39,912 bases of DNA from Winogradskyella sp. (lineage in GTDB: Bacteria > Bacteroidota > Bacteroidia > Flavobacteriales > Flavobacteriaceae): positions 3,572 through 43,483 of the forward strand of contig PBLD01000009.1 of assembly GCA_002722255.1 (NCBI GenBank), given 5' to 3'. The position numbers and the translations under genes are program-made. Shown here piece by piece: positions 8,741 to 17,736 of the stretch; position 1 is the stretch's first letter; every line of letters begins with the position of its first letter. Below the pieces are notes generated by a model. It worked only from the letters and a program-made list of their open reading frames with translations. It did no database searches and had not been told where the DNA came from.

Positions 8741-10771
8741 TTAATTCTTCACTATTTTTCTAATGACTTTTAGACCTATTGCATCATTAGAAACTTCCAT
8801 AAAGTACGGAGCTTTTAGCAGGTTACTTAACCCTTCTAATTTAACACCTCCTTCAAGACACTCATGAGTTTTATTATATACTTTACGACCATTTAAATCA
8901 TAAATAATAATATTTATTTTAGAGCCTAATAATTGTTCAGGCAGGTTTAAAGATATACTCTCATTAAAAGGGTTTTGTAAAATCTCTATGTTTTCTAGAC
9001 TAAAATCATCAATACTTAACAAATCACCATCAACTCCATCACAATTTTCATCAACACCATTACCTTCAGAGTCATCAGCATCAGGATTTACTGAATTGTT
9101 TGTATCATTACAATCTAAACCATTTACCACATATCCAAAAGGTGGAGTATCTGAACAGTCTTCAATTGTGCTATTAGGATCTCCGTAACCATCACCATCT
9201 AAATCTTCATAAAACGTTGTTGGCGGTTGACCTTCGGCTGTCATAGTTACACAGACTTCTTCAGCATACTCACAACCAAATTCATCAATAGTTCTAAACG
9301 TGTAACAATGTTCGCCTTCAGATTCTGGAGCAACAGTAATAATGTTTCCGTTTATTTCTGTAATACTAGAATTAGTATCCCATGATTGAGAAATTATCTG
9401 AGGCGTATATTCATAATCTTGTAATTCTAGACTTGGGTCAAAATTAAGTTCCCAAGAAAAAATATAGCCATTATCTATTGAAAGGTTGTCTACAATCCTA
9501 ATACACCATTCTCCATTTAATGGACTTCCTAATAATGCATCAAAATTTTCATATGGTAAATAAGTGCCTGGTACCCATGACTCACTCGGTGGATTTCCGT
9601 TAAGCTCTGTAGGCGCATTAGCGAGTAAAGTGGTTGCATTCATAGAAAAACAATAGTCTTCACCAATTCCAGGATCAAGAGTTTCGTTATCATTAGCTCC
9701 TCCAAAGTAGGTTCCACCACCTGCTTGATCGAACAACCTTACTTCTTGTCCGTTTGGACTTTGAATAAAAATATCTAAATCCCCTGAGAACGAATGCTCT
9801 ATATTCATACAAATATCAAGTATTTGAGAAACATCTGTTAGCACAGCTTCATTATCAAAACATGTAACGTTGATACAAGTACTGTAGGCAGCACCACTAC
9901 CATCTGGCAAAAAAGTTACTTCACTTTCTGGTGGCGGACAATTATAAAACAACAATAAGGGGTCTGCTACTCCCTGTATCGTTGTTGTATCTCCAAAACA
10001 CAAAGTACTATCATCTGCTTGAGTACCTGTAAAGTCTGGAGCTCCTGAAACTCTAATCACTTGGTTTATTGCATTACCATTTGAGCAACCATCCATATAA
10101 TTATCCATATTAGTATCATGAATATCCAAATTTACCAGATAAACACCTGGCTCATCGTACGTAACGTTAATACTCTGACCTAAAGCAGTTGATCCGTCTC
10201 CTAAATCCCAAGTGTATGATGCTCCTGTACCATCAACCTCAAAAACACCACTCCCATTTAGTTGAATATTATCACCAACACATACCTCAACAATGCCTTC
10301 TGCATTAGCTAATGGAGATACAGAATCTAAAACCGCTGTAATATCTTGACAAGGCATAGCACAAGATATATCTGCAATCCATCCAGATGCATTTCCGACG
10401 CCATTGGAGGTAAAATTAATTGTTAAGCAACCTGATGAATTTTCAAAAGAAGCAAATATTAGTCCTATTGAGGTATTACCACTAAAAATGCCAATAATTG
10501 GTTCAGATGTACTATCTCCATCATAAATCGTTATCATATCAACATTTAGCTGGGTTTCAAAGTCAAAAAATTCTAACTTAACCCTTTGTCCAACTTCCTC
10601 TGGACAAATTGTTAAAGTGTAATCCTCGTTGCCAGAGTAATTTAAATTTTCTCCACCAGAATCATAAAACGTACCTGAACATGCACTAATAGTTCCATTT
10701 TGCATAAGAATGTCTTGGCCAAAAACAGAAACTGAGATTCCCAATAACAGGATAGATAATACTTTTTTCAT
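8741..10771 (-). CDS. Multidomain secreted protein (CUB, PKD, P-domain, metal-binding motif) with type A T9SS sorting domain
   Basis: The 676-residue protein begins MKKVLSILLLGISVSVFGQ (signal peptide). Domains in order: CUB-like (about 28-140; CSGTFYDSGGE, TICPEEVGQ, IYDGDS), PKD (about 165-245; YTWDLGDGS), proprotein-convertase P-domain (about 300-445; MNIEHSFSGDLDIFIQSPNG and GEWCIRIVDN), an acidic DxDGDGYGDP motif followed by LDCNDTN and GVDENCDG that resembles the MopE-type metal-binding repeat, and a C-terminal Por-secretion-tail domain (about 604-676; IYDLNGRKVYN and KVIRKIVKN at the end). The tail is the type IX secretion signal. Start chosen at the signal peptide, 45 codons inside the longest frame. 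It is the shorter relative of the protein at 1-3640, without the long repeat array. Confidence 0.9.
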   Translation of the reverse strand: MKKVLSILLLGISVSVFGQDILMQNGTISACSGTFYDSGGENLNYSGNEDYTLTICPEEVGQRVKLEFFDFETQLNVDMITIYDGDSTSEPIIGIFSGNTSIGLIFASFENSSGCLTINFTSNGVGNASGWIADISCAMPCQDITAVLDSVSPLANAEGIVEVCVGDNIQLNGSGVFEVDGTGASYTWDLGDGSTALGQSINVTYDEPGVYLVNLDIHDTNMDNYMDGCSNGNAINQVIRVSGAPDFTGTQADDSTLCFGDTTTIQGVADPLLLFYNCPPPESEVTFLPDGSGAAYSTCINVTCFDNEAVLTDVSQILDICMNIEHSFSGDLDIFIQSPNGQEVRLFDQAGGGTYFGGANDNETLDPGIGEDYCFSMNATTLLANAPTELNGNPPSESWVPGTYLPYENFDALLGSPLNGEWCIRIVDNLSIDNGYIFSWELNFDPSLELQDYEYTPQIISQSWDTNSSITEINGNIITVAPESEGEHCYTFRTIDEFGCEYAEEVCVTMTAEGQPPTTFYEDLDGDGYGDPNSTIEDCSDTPPFGYVVNGLDCNDTNNSVNPDADDSEGNGVDENCDGVDGDLLSIDDFSLENIEILQNPFNESISLNLPEQLLGSKINIIIYDLNGRKVYNKTHECLEGGVKLEGLSNLLKAPYFMEVSNDAIGLKVIRKIVKN

Positions 10772-10869
10772 AGGATTGATTGAATTAGTTACTAAAGTAG
10801 AGAATTTTACACTTCTATATAATACTTTATTTTTAAGATGTAAAAAGTATAAAATGGTTGCGTCTAAAA

Positions 10870-10903
10870 ATAAAAAAAACGCCTTTTTGAAGAAAAAGGC
10901 GTT
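10870..10903 (-). terminator. Intrinsic terminator of secDF
   Basis: AACGCCTTTTT (10878-10888) pairs with AAAAAGGCGTT (10893-10903) around the loop GAAG. On the minus strand a run of T follows, 28 bases after the secDF stop codon. Confidence 0.9.
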
Positions 10904-10930
10904 CATTTTATAACTTAGAAATCGAATATT

Positions 10931-13900
10931 TTATTCTTCGTCTTCTTCTTTTACTTTTTTCTTTAATGACTCTGCAGCATCACCTTTCTTAGCTGTATCG
11001 TACATTAATGGTGTTGCAATAAACATAGAAGAGTATGTACCTACAACTACACCTACAATTAAGGCAAACAATAATCCTCTTAATGATTCTGCACCAAAAA
11101 TGAACATTGCTAACAATACCACTAATGTTGTTACAGAGGTATTTAATGTTCTACTTAATGTACTGTTAAGTGAGGCATTAATAGTTTTACCTAAATTCCA
11201 AGATGTATGCTCGTTTAAGAACTCTCTAATTCTATCAAACACTACCACAGTATCGTTTAACGAGTAACCAATTACTGTTAAAATAGCTGCAATAAACGCC
11301 TGGTCAATTTCCATACTAAATGGCATAAACTTCCAAGTTATAGAGAATATACCTAATACAATTAAAACATCATGGAATACAGCAGCAACTGCTCCAAGAG
11401 AGAACTGCCATCTCTTAAATCTAAATAAGATATAAAGGAACACTACTACTAAAGATCCTAATACTGCCCAGAACGACGATTTCTTAATATCGTCTGCAAT
11501 TGTAGGGCTCACTTTACTAGAAAGCATTTTACCAATCTTAGCCTCACCAGAACCATTATCAAATTCTTCGTAAGTCATTCCTGTAGGTAAATATGGCTTT
11601 AAAGCTTCAAACAACATAGTTTGTATCTCAGTATCTGCTTCAACAGAATTATCTTCAACTCTATACTTTGTAGAAATCTTTAATTCGTTTGCAGAACCAA
11701 TAGTTTTAACCTCAGCACTGTTAAATACATTAGGATCATTAAGTACACTAGTAATTTCTTCAGTACTTACTGGTTGGTCAAAACGAACTTGATATGTTCT
11801 ACCACCAACAAAATCGATACCTTGATCTAATCCTGTAGTTGCTAAAGAACCTAAACTCGCTAAGATCAATGCACCAGAAATAACATAAGCTATTTTACGT
11901 TTCTTTAAGAAGTCGATATTTACATTCTTAAATAAACCTTTAGTCATTCCGGTAGCAAAATCTAAAGTACCACCTCTATTTACCCACCAATCAATTAATA
12001 AACGAGTGATAAAAATAGCAGTAAATAATGAAGTTAAAATACCTATGATTAACGTAGTTGCGAAACCTTTAATTGGTCCTGTACCAAATACAAATAAGAT
12101 TAATGCTGTTAAACCTGTAGTGATGTTAGCATCTAAAATTGATGATAAAGCGTTAGAGAAACCATCTTTAATAGATTCTTTTTGAGACTTTCCTTTTGCA
12201 AGTTCTTCTCTAATACGCTCAAATATAAGTACGTTGGCATCTACCGAAATACCGATTGTTAATACGATACCTGCAATACCTGGTAGCGTTAATACAGCAC
12301 CTAAACTTGCTAATACACCAAATATTAATAAGATGTTTAATAACAACGCGATATCTGCCGCTAAACCAGCTTTACCGTAATAGAACACCATCCAAAGTAA
12401 AACAAATGCTAGCGCAATAATGAAAGACTTCATTCCACTATCAATAGCTTCCTGACCTAATGAAGGACCAACCTCATCTGCCTGAATGATCTCTGCTGAA
12501 GCTGGTAATTTACCAGCTCTTAAAACGTTTGCTAAATCTACAGCTTCATTAAGTGTAAATGAACCTGAAATCTGAGATCTTCCACCTGCAATTCCTTCTG
12601 GTTGATTTCTAACACTTGGTGCCGAATATACTATATCATCTAAAACAATAGCGATATATCCGTTTTCTTGATTAGCCTTTTTTGTAATTTCTTGCCACTC
12701 TCTTGCACCTTTAGGATTCATTTGCATACTTACAGCTGGTCTGCTAAGCTCATCATAATCTTGTCTTGCATCTGTAATAACAGCTCCACTTAATTCTGGC
12801 TCACCTTCTCTGTTGCTTTTTATTGCATATAATGCAGAATACTCAGAGTCTTTATCTTGTTTTCCCCAAACAAACTTTGCATAACGCATTTCCGCAGGCA
12901 ATAAAGCTCTGTTTTTAGGATCATTAAGTGCTGTTAACACTTTTTCCTTGTCTTTAGCTAAGAAATTAGCAATAACAGGACCTCCTCCTGGAAACTGAAT
13001 TCCTAAAGGATTAACATTTGCTACATTTGTAGTGTCTGTTTCTATTTGACCGGTTAATTCATCTATTGTGCTAGTTGTAGAATCTTGCTCTACTTCTGCA
13101 ACCTCAGTAACTTCTTCGTCAGATTCGTCTTCTTTAGCTGCTTCTACCAATGCTTGGTTTACCTGAAATACATATGGCAGTAATTCCTCGGCTTTGTATG
13201 TGTCCCAAAATTGTAATTGTGCTGTTTTAGTAATAATGTCTACAACACGCTTTTTATCTCTTGCGCCTGGTAACTCAATTAAGATACGACCAGAATTCCC
13301 TAGACGTTGGATGTTTGGAGACGATACACCAAAACCATCAATACGATTACGTAATACTTCAAAAGCAGAAACAATAGACTCATCTATTTTTCTTTCTAAA
13401 ATACTTTGAACCTCACTATCAGACATTTCTGGTTTAATATCATCTCTTAAGTTTCTGTTAGCAAAAATATCTGGTGATGCTAATTTAGTATCTCCTTTTA
13501 TAGCATCAAACGCTCTAAAAAATGACTCTAAATACGACTCTTGTGCATCTTTTTGTAATTCTTCTGCTTCAGCTAATGCCTTATTAAATACAGGATCTTT
13601 ACTATTGTTGGACAGTCCTTTTAAGATGTCCTTTACAGAAATCTGAATGATAGCATTAATACCACCTTTAAGGTCTAAACCTAATTTCATGGCATTATTC
13701 TCAACCTCAGTATATGTGTATTGAGACACACCTAATAGGTTATAAACTTCTATAGGTTCGAACTCGTTTTCACCTACTTGAACTTTTTCTGTTTTTAAAG
13801 AATCTAAGTAGCGTACTTCTGCCTCCGCTCTTAAATCTTGATAACCGTCTACTGTTTCGTCATACTTTGCTACTGCAGCTTTTTTTGCAGCATCTTCAAT

Positions 13901-13990
13901 TTGGTTAGCCTTAAAGGTAAAAGACAATTGGTAAATACTTACCAAACCAAATAGCAGTGCAAACAGTTTAACTATTCCTTTGTTTTGCAT
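10931..13990 (-). CDS. secDF: Fused protein translocase subunit SecDF
   Basis: SecD and SecF use the proton gradient to assist Sec-dependent export across the inner membrane; in Bacteroidota they are one chain. The 1019 residues show SecD first (GLDLKGGINAIIQI, the periplasmic head, then GPSLGQEAIDSGMKS and SVDANVLIFERIREE) and SecF second (QGIDFVGGRTYQVRF, then IGYSLNDTVVVFDRIREF). About twelve membrane segments are visible. An acidic Thr/Glu-rich insertion lies in the SecD head (roughly 290-340), and the C-terminus ends in a charged tail (KKKVKEEDEE). Start is the ATG at 13990, 34 bases after a well-formed promoter. A strong terminator follows. A TM-anchored protein of unknown function is just upstream. 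Confidence 0.97.
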   Translation of the reverse strand: MQNKGIVKLFALLFGLVSIYQLSFTFKANQIEDAAKKAAVAKYDETVDGYQDLRAEAEVRYLDSLKTEKVQVGENEFEPIEVYNLLGVSQYTYTEVENNAMKLGLDLKGGINAIIQISVKDILKGLSNNSKDPVFNKALAEAEELQKDAQESYLESFFRAFDAIKGDTKLASPDIFANRNLRDDIKPEMSDSEVQSILERKIDESIVSAFEVLRNRIDGFGVSSPNIQRLGNSGRILIELPGARDKKRVVDIITKTAQLQFWDTYKAEELLPYVFQVNQALVEAAKEDESDEEVTEVAEVEQDSTTSTIDELTGQIETDTTNVANVNPLGIQFPGGGPVIANFLAKDKEKVLTALNDPKNRALLPAEMRYAKFVWGKQDKDSEYSALYAIKSNREGEPELSGAVITDARQDYDELSRPAVSMQMNPKGAREWQEITKKANQENGYIAIVLDDIVYSAPSVRNQPEGIAGGRSQISGSFTLNEAVDLANVLRAGKLPASAEIIQADEVGPSLGQEAIDSGMKSFIIALAFVLLWMVFYYGKAGLAADIALLLNILLIFGVLASLGAVLTLPGIAGIVLTIGISVDANVLIFERIREELAKGKSQKESIKDGFSNALSSILDANITTGLTALILFVFGTGPIKGFATTLIIGILTSLFTAIFITRLLIDWWVNRGGTLDFATGMTKGLFKNVNIDFLKKRKIAYVISGALILASLGSLATTGLDQGIDFVGGRTYQVRFDQPVSTEEITSVLNDPNVFNSAEVKTIGSANELKISTKYRVEDNSVEADTEIQTMLFEALKPYLPTGMTYEEFDNGSGEAKIGKMLSSKVSPTIADDIKKSSFWAVLGSLVVVFLYILFRFKRWQFSLGAVAAVFHDVLIVLGIFSITWKFMPFSMEIDQAFIAAILTVIGYSLNDTVVVFDRIREFLNEHTSWNLGKTINASLNSTLSRTLNTSVTTLVVLLAMFIFGAESLRGLLFALIVGVVVGTYSSMFIATPLMYDTAKKGDAAESLKKKVKEEDEE

Positions 13991-14024
13991 TTTGTTTTGT
14001 TTTACGTCTGATTTTTTTAACGCG

Positions 14025-14055
14025 CAAATATAGAATTTACCGTATAATCAGACAA
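14025..14055 (-). promoter_or_regulatory. secDF promoter, TTG-N20-TATATTTG
   Basis: On the minus strand, TTG (14055-14053) and TATATTTG (14032-14025) are separated by 20 bases, which fits the Bacteroidota -33/-7 consensus (TTG, 19-21 bases, TAnnTTTG). This is the best-matched housekeeping promoter that I see in the window. Confidence 0.75.
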
Positions 14056-14144
14056 TTGATTTTTTATGTAATAATTTGTTTTTGTCTTTTGATTGATTCA
14101 AAAGTTAAATGAAGTGTTTTTGGAACATTTTTTTAATGAATCCC

Positions 14145-14759
14145 TTAAGCTACAGGTCCTGCTCTTACTTCTGGTGATTGGTATGATTTTTTATCTTCTA
14201 AATAAAAGATACCAGAATTAAATCTAAAGGTCGCCTTAACTAATTTTTGTAATACATCTGATTGATAGAGACAACTAAAAACGTCTTTCTCTAATTTATT
14301 AAACCTATCACTCTTCTGGTTATGCTCGGTAATCTGTACTCTATCAAAATCCCAATCATTTTTTTGATCTTTCTTTTGAATTTCTGATACATTGAGCTTG
14401 TAGTCTTTTACAGTGTCTTCGTCAGATTTTTTATTAGAGTTATTAGTATCAACTCCTAATAAAAAACTAAATTCACTACTATCGGTTAATATTTGCTCAA
14501 TGCTTTGGGCATCTGTAAGGCTATAATATGCAATTTTAAAACTCCCTGAATCATCTTTTATTACCAAAAGGTTTTCAGCACCTATTTTTTGTAGTTTTTG
14601 CTGAATATCTCTGAGTGTGTTTTGCGCTTCAATTTCTGAAATATTAGCATCAGAAAATTGGATGGTTATCTCTTGATTGGGAGTAGCAGGCGTCTCTACT
14701 AACCTTCCTAATAAAGCTAATAGAACTATTATAATACCAAAATGTAATTTGGTGCGCAT
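14145..14759 (-). CDS. Membrane-anchored protein of unknown function upstream of secDF
   Basis: The 204-residue protein has one N-terminal membrane segment (FGIIIVLLALLGRL) without a clear cleavage site, then a soluble region. Residues 32-90 (about NISEIEAQNTLRDIQQKL to LTDAQSIEQIL) form an alpha/beta pattern that loosely recalls the first periplasmic region of SecD, but this is only an impression. Residues 105-140 are polar and Lys/Asp-rich. The last residues, PEVRAGPVA, look unusually specific for a C-terminus. It lies 154 bases before secDF on the same strand, with a separate secDF promoter between. A -7 box sits only 4 bases before its ATG. Confidence 0.7.
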   Translation of the reverse strand: MRTKLHFGIIIVLLALLGRLVETPATPNQEITIQFSDANISEIEAQNTLRDIQQKLQKIGAENLLVIKDDSGSFKIAYYSLTDAQSIEQILTDSSEFSFLLGVDTNNSNKKSDEDTVKDYKLNVSEIQKKDQKNDWDFDRVQITEHNQKSDRFNKLEKDVFSCLYQSDVLQKLVKATFRFNSGIFYLEDKKSYQSPEVRAGPVA

Positions 14760-14763
14760 TCGG

Positions 14764-14771
14764 CAAATATA
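14764..14771 (-). promoter_or_regulatory. -7 box placed 4 bases before the ATG at 14759
   Basis: TATATTTG on the minus strand ends 4 bases before the start codon. Transcription would begin at or within a base or two of the ATG, giving a leaderless message. No -33 TTG at the right distance, so functional status is open. Confidence 0.45.
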
Positions 14772-14773
14772 AC

Positions 14774-14804
14774 AAAAAATAAAGACCGCATTTCTGCAGT
14801 CTTT
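14774..14804 (-). terminator. Intrinsic terminator after the gene at 14828-15487
   Basis: AAAGACCGCA (14781-14790) and TGCAGTCTTT (14795-14804) pair with one mismatch around a 4-base loop; a T-run follows on the minus strand. Confidence 0.7.
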
Positions 14805-14827
14805 GTTTTATAGTGTGTGATTGGATT

Positions 14828-15487
14828 TTACATGCCTTCCATCTTGGAATATCCTTCTGGAGGTGTTAGACTAAATTTAGAGTCATCTACTTTCTCACTT
14901 TTAACCTCAGTTACTTCAGAAATAACCTTAACCTCTATTCCTCCTTGTGTCATAGTCATTTCTGTATAAAGTGGAAAACCACCGAGATCATTTCCAAATT
15001 GCGCATTTTGTTGACTTAGCACTGGCGCAATTTTATCAGTAACGTACATTACCATTTTTATATTATTACCACCTTCACTAATTGTTAGGCTCTTTTGTTT
15101 ACACTTGTAACCTAATATAGTTTTAGTATCTGAGCCTTCTACAACTTTATAGTCTTCTGATTTGTCTTTTGGTTCTTCTATAGTTTGCTTTTGATATTTC
15201 TTACCCAACATTGGGTTATCCATTAAAGTAAGACTCTCCATACTATCAGAATCAGTAATCACTGTAATATCACCAGACATAGGATTAGAAACTTCTACTC
15301 TAGATTTTTTTCCTTTGAAGAATGTTGTTGTTATCATTTCGCCCATCATTGCTAGTTGCGCTTGAGTAGCTTCGTCGCTAGAGTTATAGGTCTGCTTTAA
15401 TGTAATTACTCCTTCTGTAATTTTTTCTTGAGCTGTTACCGTAAAACTTAAAGTTAATAGTACGGTAAGCATTAGTATTCTTTTCAT
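14828..15487 (-). CDS. DUF4412-like secreted protein
   Basis: The 219-residue protein has a signal peptide (MKRILMLTVLLTLSFTVTAQ) and a body whose layout resembles the DUF4412 family of Bacteroidota: an early strand (EGVITLKQTY), a Met-rich helix (LAMMGEMITTTFFKGKKSRVE), a middle segment ILGYKCKQKSLTI with a single Cys, and VKVISEVTEVK near the end, closing with FSLTPPEGYSKMEGM. The family is thought to be periplasmic or surface-associated; its activity is unknown. It lies 83 bases after mdh, with the mdh terminator between, so any linkage to mdh is by read-through. A hairpin terminator follows at 14774-14804. Confidence 0.7.
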   Translation of the reverse strand: MKRILMLTVLLTLSFTVTAQEKITEGVITLKQTYNSSDEATQAQLAMMGEMITTTFFKGKKSRVEVSNPMSGDITVITDSDSMESLTLMDNPMLGKKYQKQTIEEPKDKSEDYKVVEGSDTKTILGYKCKQKSLTISEGGNNIKMVMYVTDKIAPVLSQQNAQFGNDLGGFPLYTEMTMTQGGIEVKVISEVTEVKSEKVDDSKFSLTPPEGYSKMEGM

Positions 15488-15510
15488 GTTTTATAATTTT
15501 TTTTAATATA

Positions 15511-15545
15511 CAAAAAACCTCACCAACAAGTATGCCAGTGAGGTT
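15511..15545 (-). terminator. Intrinsic terminator of mdh
   Basis: AACCTCAC (15516-15523) pairs with GTGAGGTT (15538-15545); the loop is 14 bases and a T-run follows on the minus strand. Confidence 0.8.
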
Positions 15546-15570
15546 ATTTCTTATTTAAAAAAGCTCTTTG

Positions 15571-16497
15571 TTAAAGTTCTAAAAGACCATTTGTCTTCTT
15601 TACACCTTCTGCGCTTTCTGCTAAATGTTGTTTTTCTGCATCACTTAATGGTACATCTACGATTTTTTCAATACCGTTTCTTCCTAAGATTACTGGTACA
15701 CCGATACAAAGATCGCTTAACCCATACTCTCCATCTAGTAATGTAGAACAAGGGAACATCTTCTTTTGATCGCAAGCAATGGCCTGTACCAATCCGCTTA
15801 CAGCAGCACCTGGCGCATACCACGCAGAAGTTCCTAATAATTTTGTTAAGGTTGCACCACCGACTTTAGTATCTTCTTTTACTTGGTCTAAACGCTCTTC
15901 TGATAAAAACTCAGAAACTTTGATACTGTTTCTTGTTGCATGAGATGTTAATGGCACCATACCTTTATCGCTATGACCACCTATTACCATACCATCTACA
16001 TCGCTGATAGGTGCTTCTAAAGCTTCAGCTAATCTGTATTTAAAACGTGCAGAGTCTAAAGCTCCACCCATTCCTATAATTCTATGCTTTGGTAAACCTG
16101 TAGTTTTGTGAGCTAGGTACGTCATTGTATCCATTGGGTTACTCACTACAATTAAAATTGTATTTGGCGAATGCTCTACTAAGTTGGCAGAAACTGTTTT
16201 TACGATACCAGCGTTAATACCTATTAACTCTTCACGAGTCATACCTGGCTTACGAGGAATACCAGAGGTAATAACACAAATATCACTATTTGCTGTTTTT
16301 GAATAATCATTAGTACTTCCTGTAATTTTAGTATCAAATCCATTTAAAGAAGCTGTTTGCATTAAGTCCATTGCTTTACCTTCTGCATAACCTTCCTTGA
16401 TGTCTAATAAAACAACTTCGGATGCAAAATTTTTAATAGCGATGTACTCTGCACAACTTGCGCCTACTGCACCAGCGCCAACTACGGTTACTTTCAT
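15571..16497 (-). CDS. mdh: Malate dehydrogenase (lactate/malate dehydrogenase family)
   Basis: It interconverts malate and oxaloacetate with NAD in the citric acid cycle. The 308-residue protein has the nucleotide-binding GAGAVG (7-12) and Asp32, which favours NAD over NADP. Substrate arginines Arg82 and Arg88 lie in SGIPRKPGMTREEL, with Arg151 in ALDSARFKYRL, and the catalytic His175 in GGHSDKGMVPL. The VSNPMDTMTYL segment is also typical, and the residue after IPRK supports malate rather than lactate use. Length and motifs fit the type III (LDH-like) MDH common in Bacteroidota. It stands alone, with its own -7 box upstream and terminator downstream. Confidence 0.96.
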   Translation of the reverse strand: MKVTVVGAGAVGASCAEYIAIKNFASEVVLLDIKEGYAEGKAMDLMQTASLNGFDTKITGSTNDYSKTANSDICVITSGIPRKPGMTREELIGINAGIVKTVSANLVEHSPNTILIVVSNPMDTMTYLAHKTTGLPKHRIIGMGGALDSARFKYRLAEALEAPISDVDGMVIGGHSDKGMVPLTSHATRNSIKVSEFLSEERLDQVKEDTKVGGATLTKLLGTSAWYAPGAAVSGLVQAIACDQKKMFPCSTLLDGEYGLSDLCIGVPVILGRNGIEKIVDVPLSDAEKQHLAESAEGVKKTNGLLEL

Positions 16498-16532
16498 TTT
16501 ATATTTTATTTTAAATCGTTAAAAATCTGACA

Positions 16533-16540
16533 CAAATTTA
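16533..16540 (-). promoter_or_regulatory. -7 box of mdh
   Basis: TAAATTTG on the minus strand, 35 bases before the mdh ATG, matches TAnnTTTG. No -33 TTG was seen at 19-21 bases. Confidence 0.5.
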
Positions 16541-16585
16541 CGGTTTTACAATCTAAATTCCATGATTTATGTCATCTATCTAAAT

Positions 16586-16611
16586 AAAAAAAGCAGCCTT
16601 TTCAGGCTGCT
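16586..16611 (-). terminator. Intrinsic terminator of the DUF6588 gene
   Basis: AGCAGCC (16592-16598) pairs with GGCTGCT (16605-16611); a T-rich run follows on the minus strand. Confidence 0.85.
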
Positions 16612-16633
16612 ATAAAATATGTTTAATTCGTTT

Positions 16634-17650
16634 TTATCTAAAACCAAAATTTACACCAACAGAGAAGGCATCAAACTCTGATATATGATATTCTCCATTA
16701 AGTCTGAAGAATCCTAATTTTAATTTAAAACCTAGAGTTCCTCTTACAGCAGAAACATCACTTGATACCGAAAATGGATCAGTAATTGTGTCTGAAGAAA
16801 CTATACCGTTTGTAACCACGTAGTCTCCTAACAAATCTGATTCAGCTTTACCAGAGATGTAACCCAAACCACCATAAAGGTTAAAAACAGGCAACTTTGT
16901 AGAAACCGCTAATTGAAACAACCAAGTATTTGTATTATTTTCTAATCTTTGATTTTCGCCATCTATACCTGAAGATTCTGTAAGATCATAAGATCCGTCT
17001 AAATGTGTGTAAGCTACTAATCCAGATAATGCAACAGGCCATAACTTATCTGCTGGTAACCATTCGGTAAACTCAAACTGTAAGCCTGCTCCATACATAT
17101 TTAGAGCAACATCATCATTTTCGTACTTTGGAAAGTATCTTGCTTTAACCTCAATTCCACTGCCTAATCCTACTGCTGCTTGTAATGTACCTGACGGAAT
17201 TAAATTATAGCTTTCATCACCAATACCTTGTGGCAACTCAAATTCTGCAGTCTGAGAACCAAAAATTGGATCATCATATTCTACTTCAACAAAAATTGAA
17301 GGGTCATTTTCACCTAAAACTGTAGCAACATTCTGAGTACTTGGCCCAGACACAAACTGAACGTTATTATAGTCTGCTGTATTCATACTAAAAACCTTAT
17401 CGTCATCACCCACCAAAGATGCATTTGCTACCAAAGAAATCTCAAAACCTCCTAATGGTTTTACTTTTGCAGAATTAAACCAATTGGCATTCATACTATG
17501 CATTACACCATTGGTTCCTGGTGCTAAATAATCATTTGCAAAACGTTGCGCATCATCTACACCTGCAGACAGCAATACATCTATATCATTCTGAGCTTTT
17601 GAAACTAAAAACGAACTACAAAATACCGTGAATAGAATTAATTTCTTCAT
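16634..17650 (-). CDS. DUF6588 family outer-membrane-type protein
   Basis: The 338-residue protein has a signal peptide (MKKLILFTVFCSSFLVSKAQ), then the opening typical of DUF6588 (VDDAQRFANDYLAP, GVMHSMNANWFNSAKV) and a body with alternating strands: GGFEISLVANASL, GIEVKARYFPKY, YGAGLQFEFTEW, LFQLAVSTKLP, YGGLGYISGKA, and LGFKLKLGFFRLNGEYHIS before a final aromatic-containing strand (FSVGVNFGFR). This looks like a beta-barrel ending in the usual outer-membrane C-terminal strand. Function unknown. It has its own -7 box and terminator and so is probably a single-gene unit. Confidence 0.8.
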   Translation of the reverse strand: MKKLILFTVFCSSFLVSKAQNDIDVLLSAGVDDAQRFANDYLAPGTNGVMHSMNANWFNSAKVKPLGGFEISLVANASLVGDDDKVFSMNTADYNNVQFVSGPSTQNVATVLGENDPSIFVEVEYDDPIFGSQTAEFELPQGIGDESYNLIPSGTLQAAVGLGSGIEVKARYFPKYENDDVALNMYGAGLQFEFTEWLPADKLWPVALSGLVAYTHLDGSYDLTESSGIDGENQRLENNTNTWLFQLAVSTKLPVFNLYGGLGYISGKAESDLLGDYVVTNGIVSSDTITDPFSVSSDVSAVRGTLGFKLKLGFFRLNGEYHISEFDAFSVGVNFGFR

Positions 17651-17675
17651 TATGGTTAAGTTTTTAATATTGAGA

Positions 17676-17683
17676 CAAATATA
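17676..17683 (-). promoter_or_regulatory. -7 box of the DUF6588 gene
   Basis: TATATTTG on the minus strand, 25 bases before the ATG at 17650. No TTG at the standard -33 distance. Confidence 0.5.
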
Positions 17684-17736
17684 TTAAAATAACGACAAAA
17701 AATGCATTTTATCGTTATTTTATGTTTTTTATCGGA

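Noticed and set aside
10772..10906. Longer start of the CUB-PKD protein, 45 codons upstream
   Set aside because: The signal peptide MKKVLSILLL would be internal, and the extension runs into the secDF terminator region.
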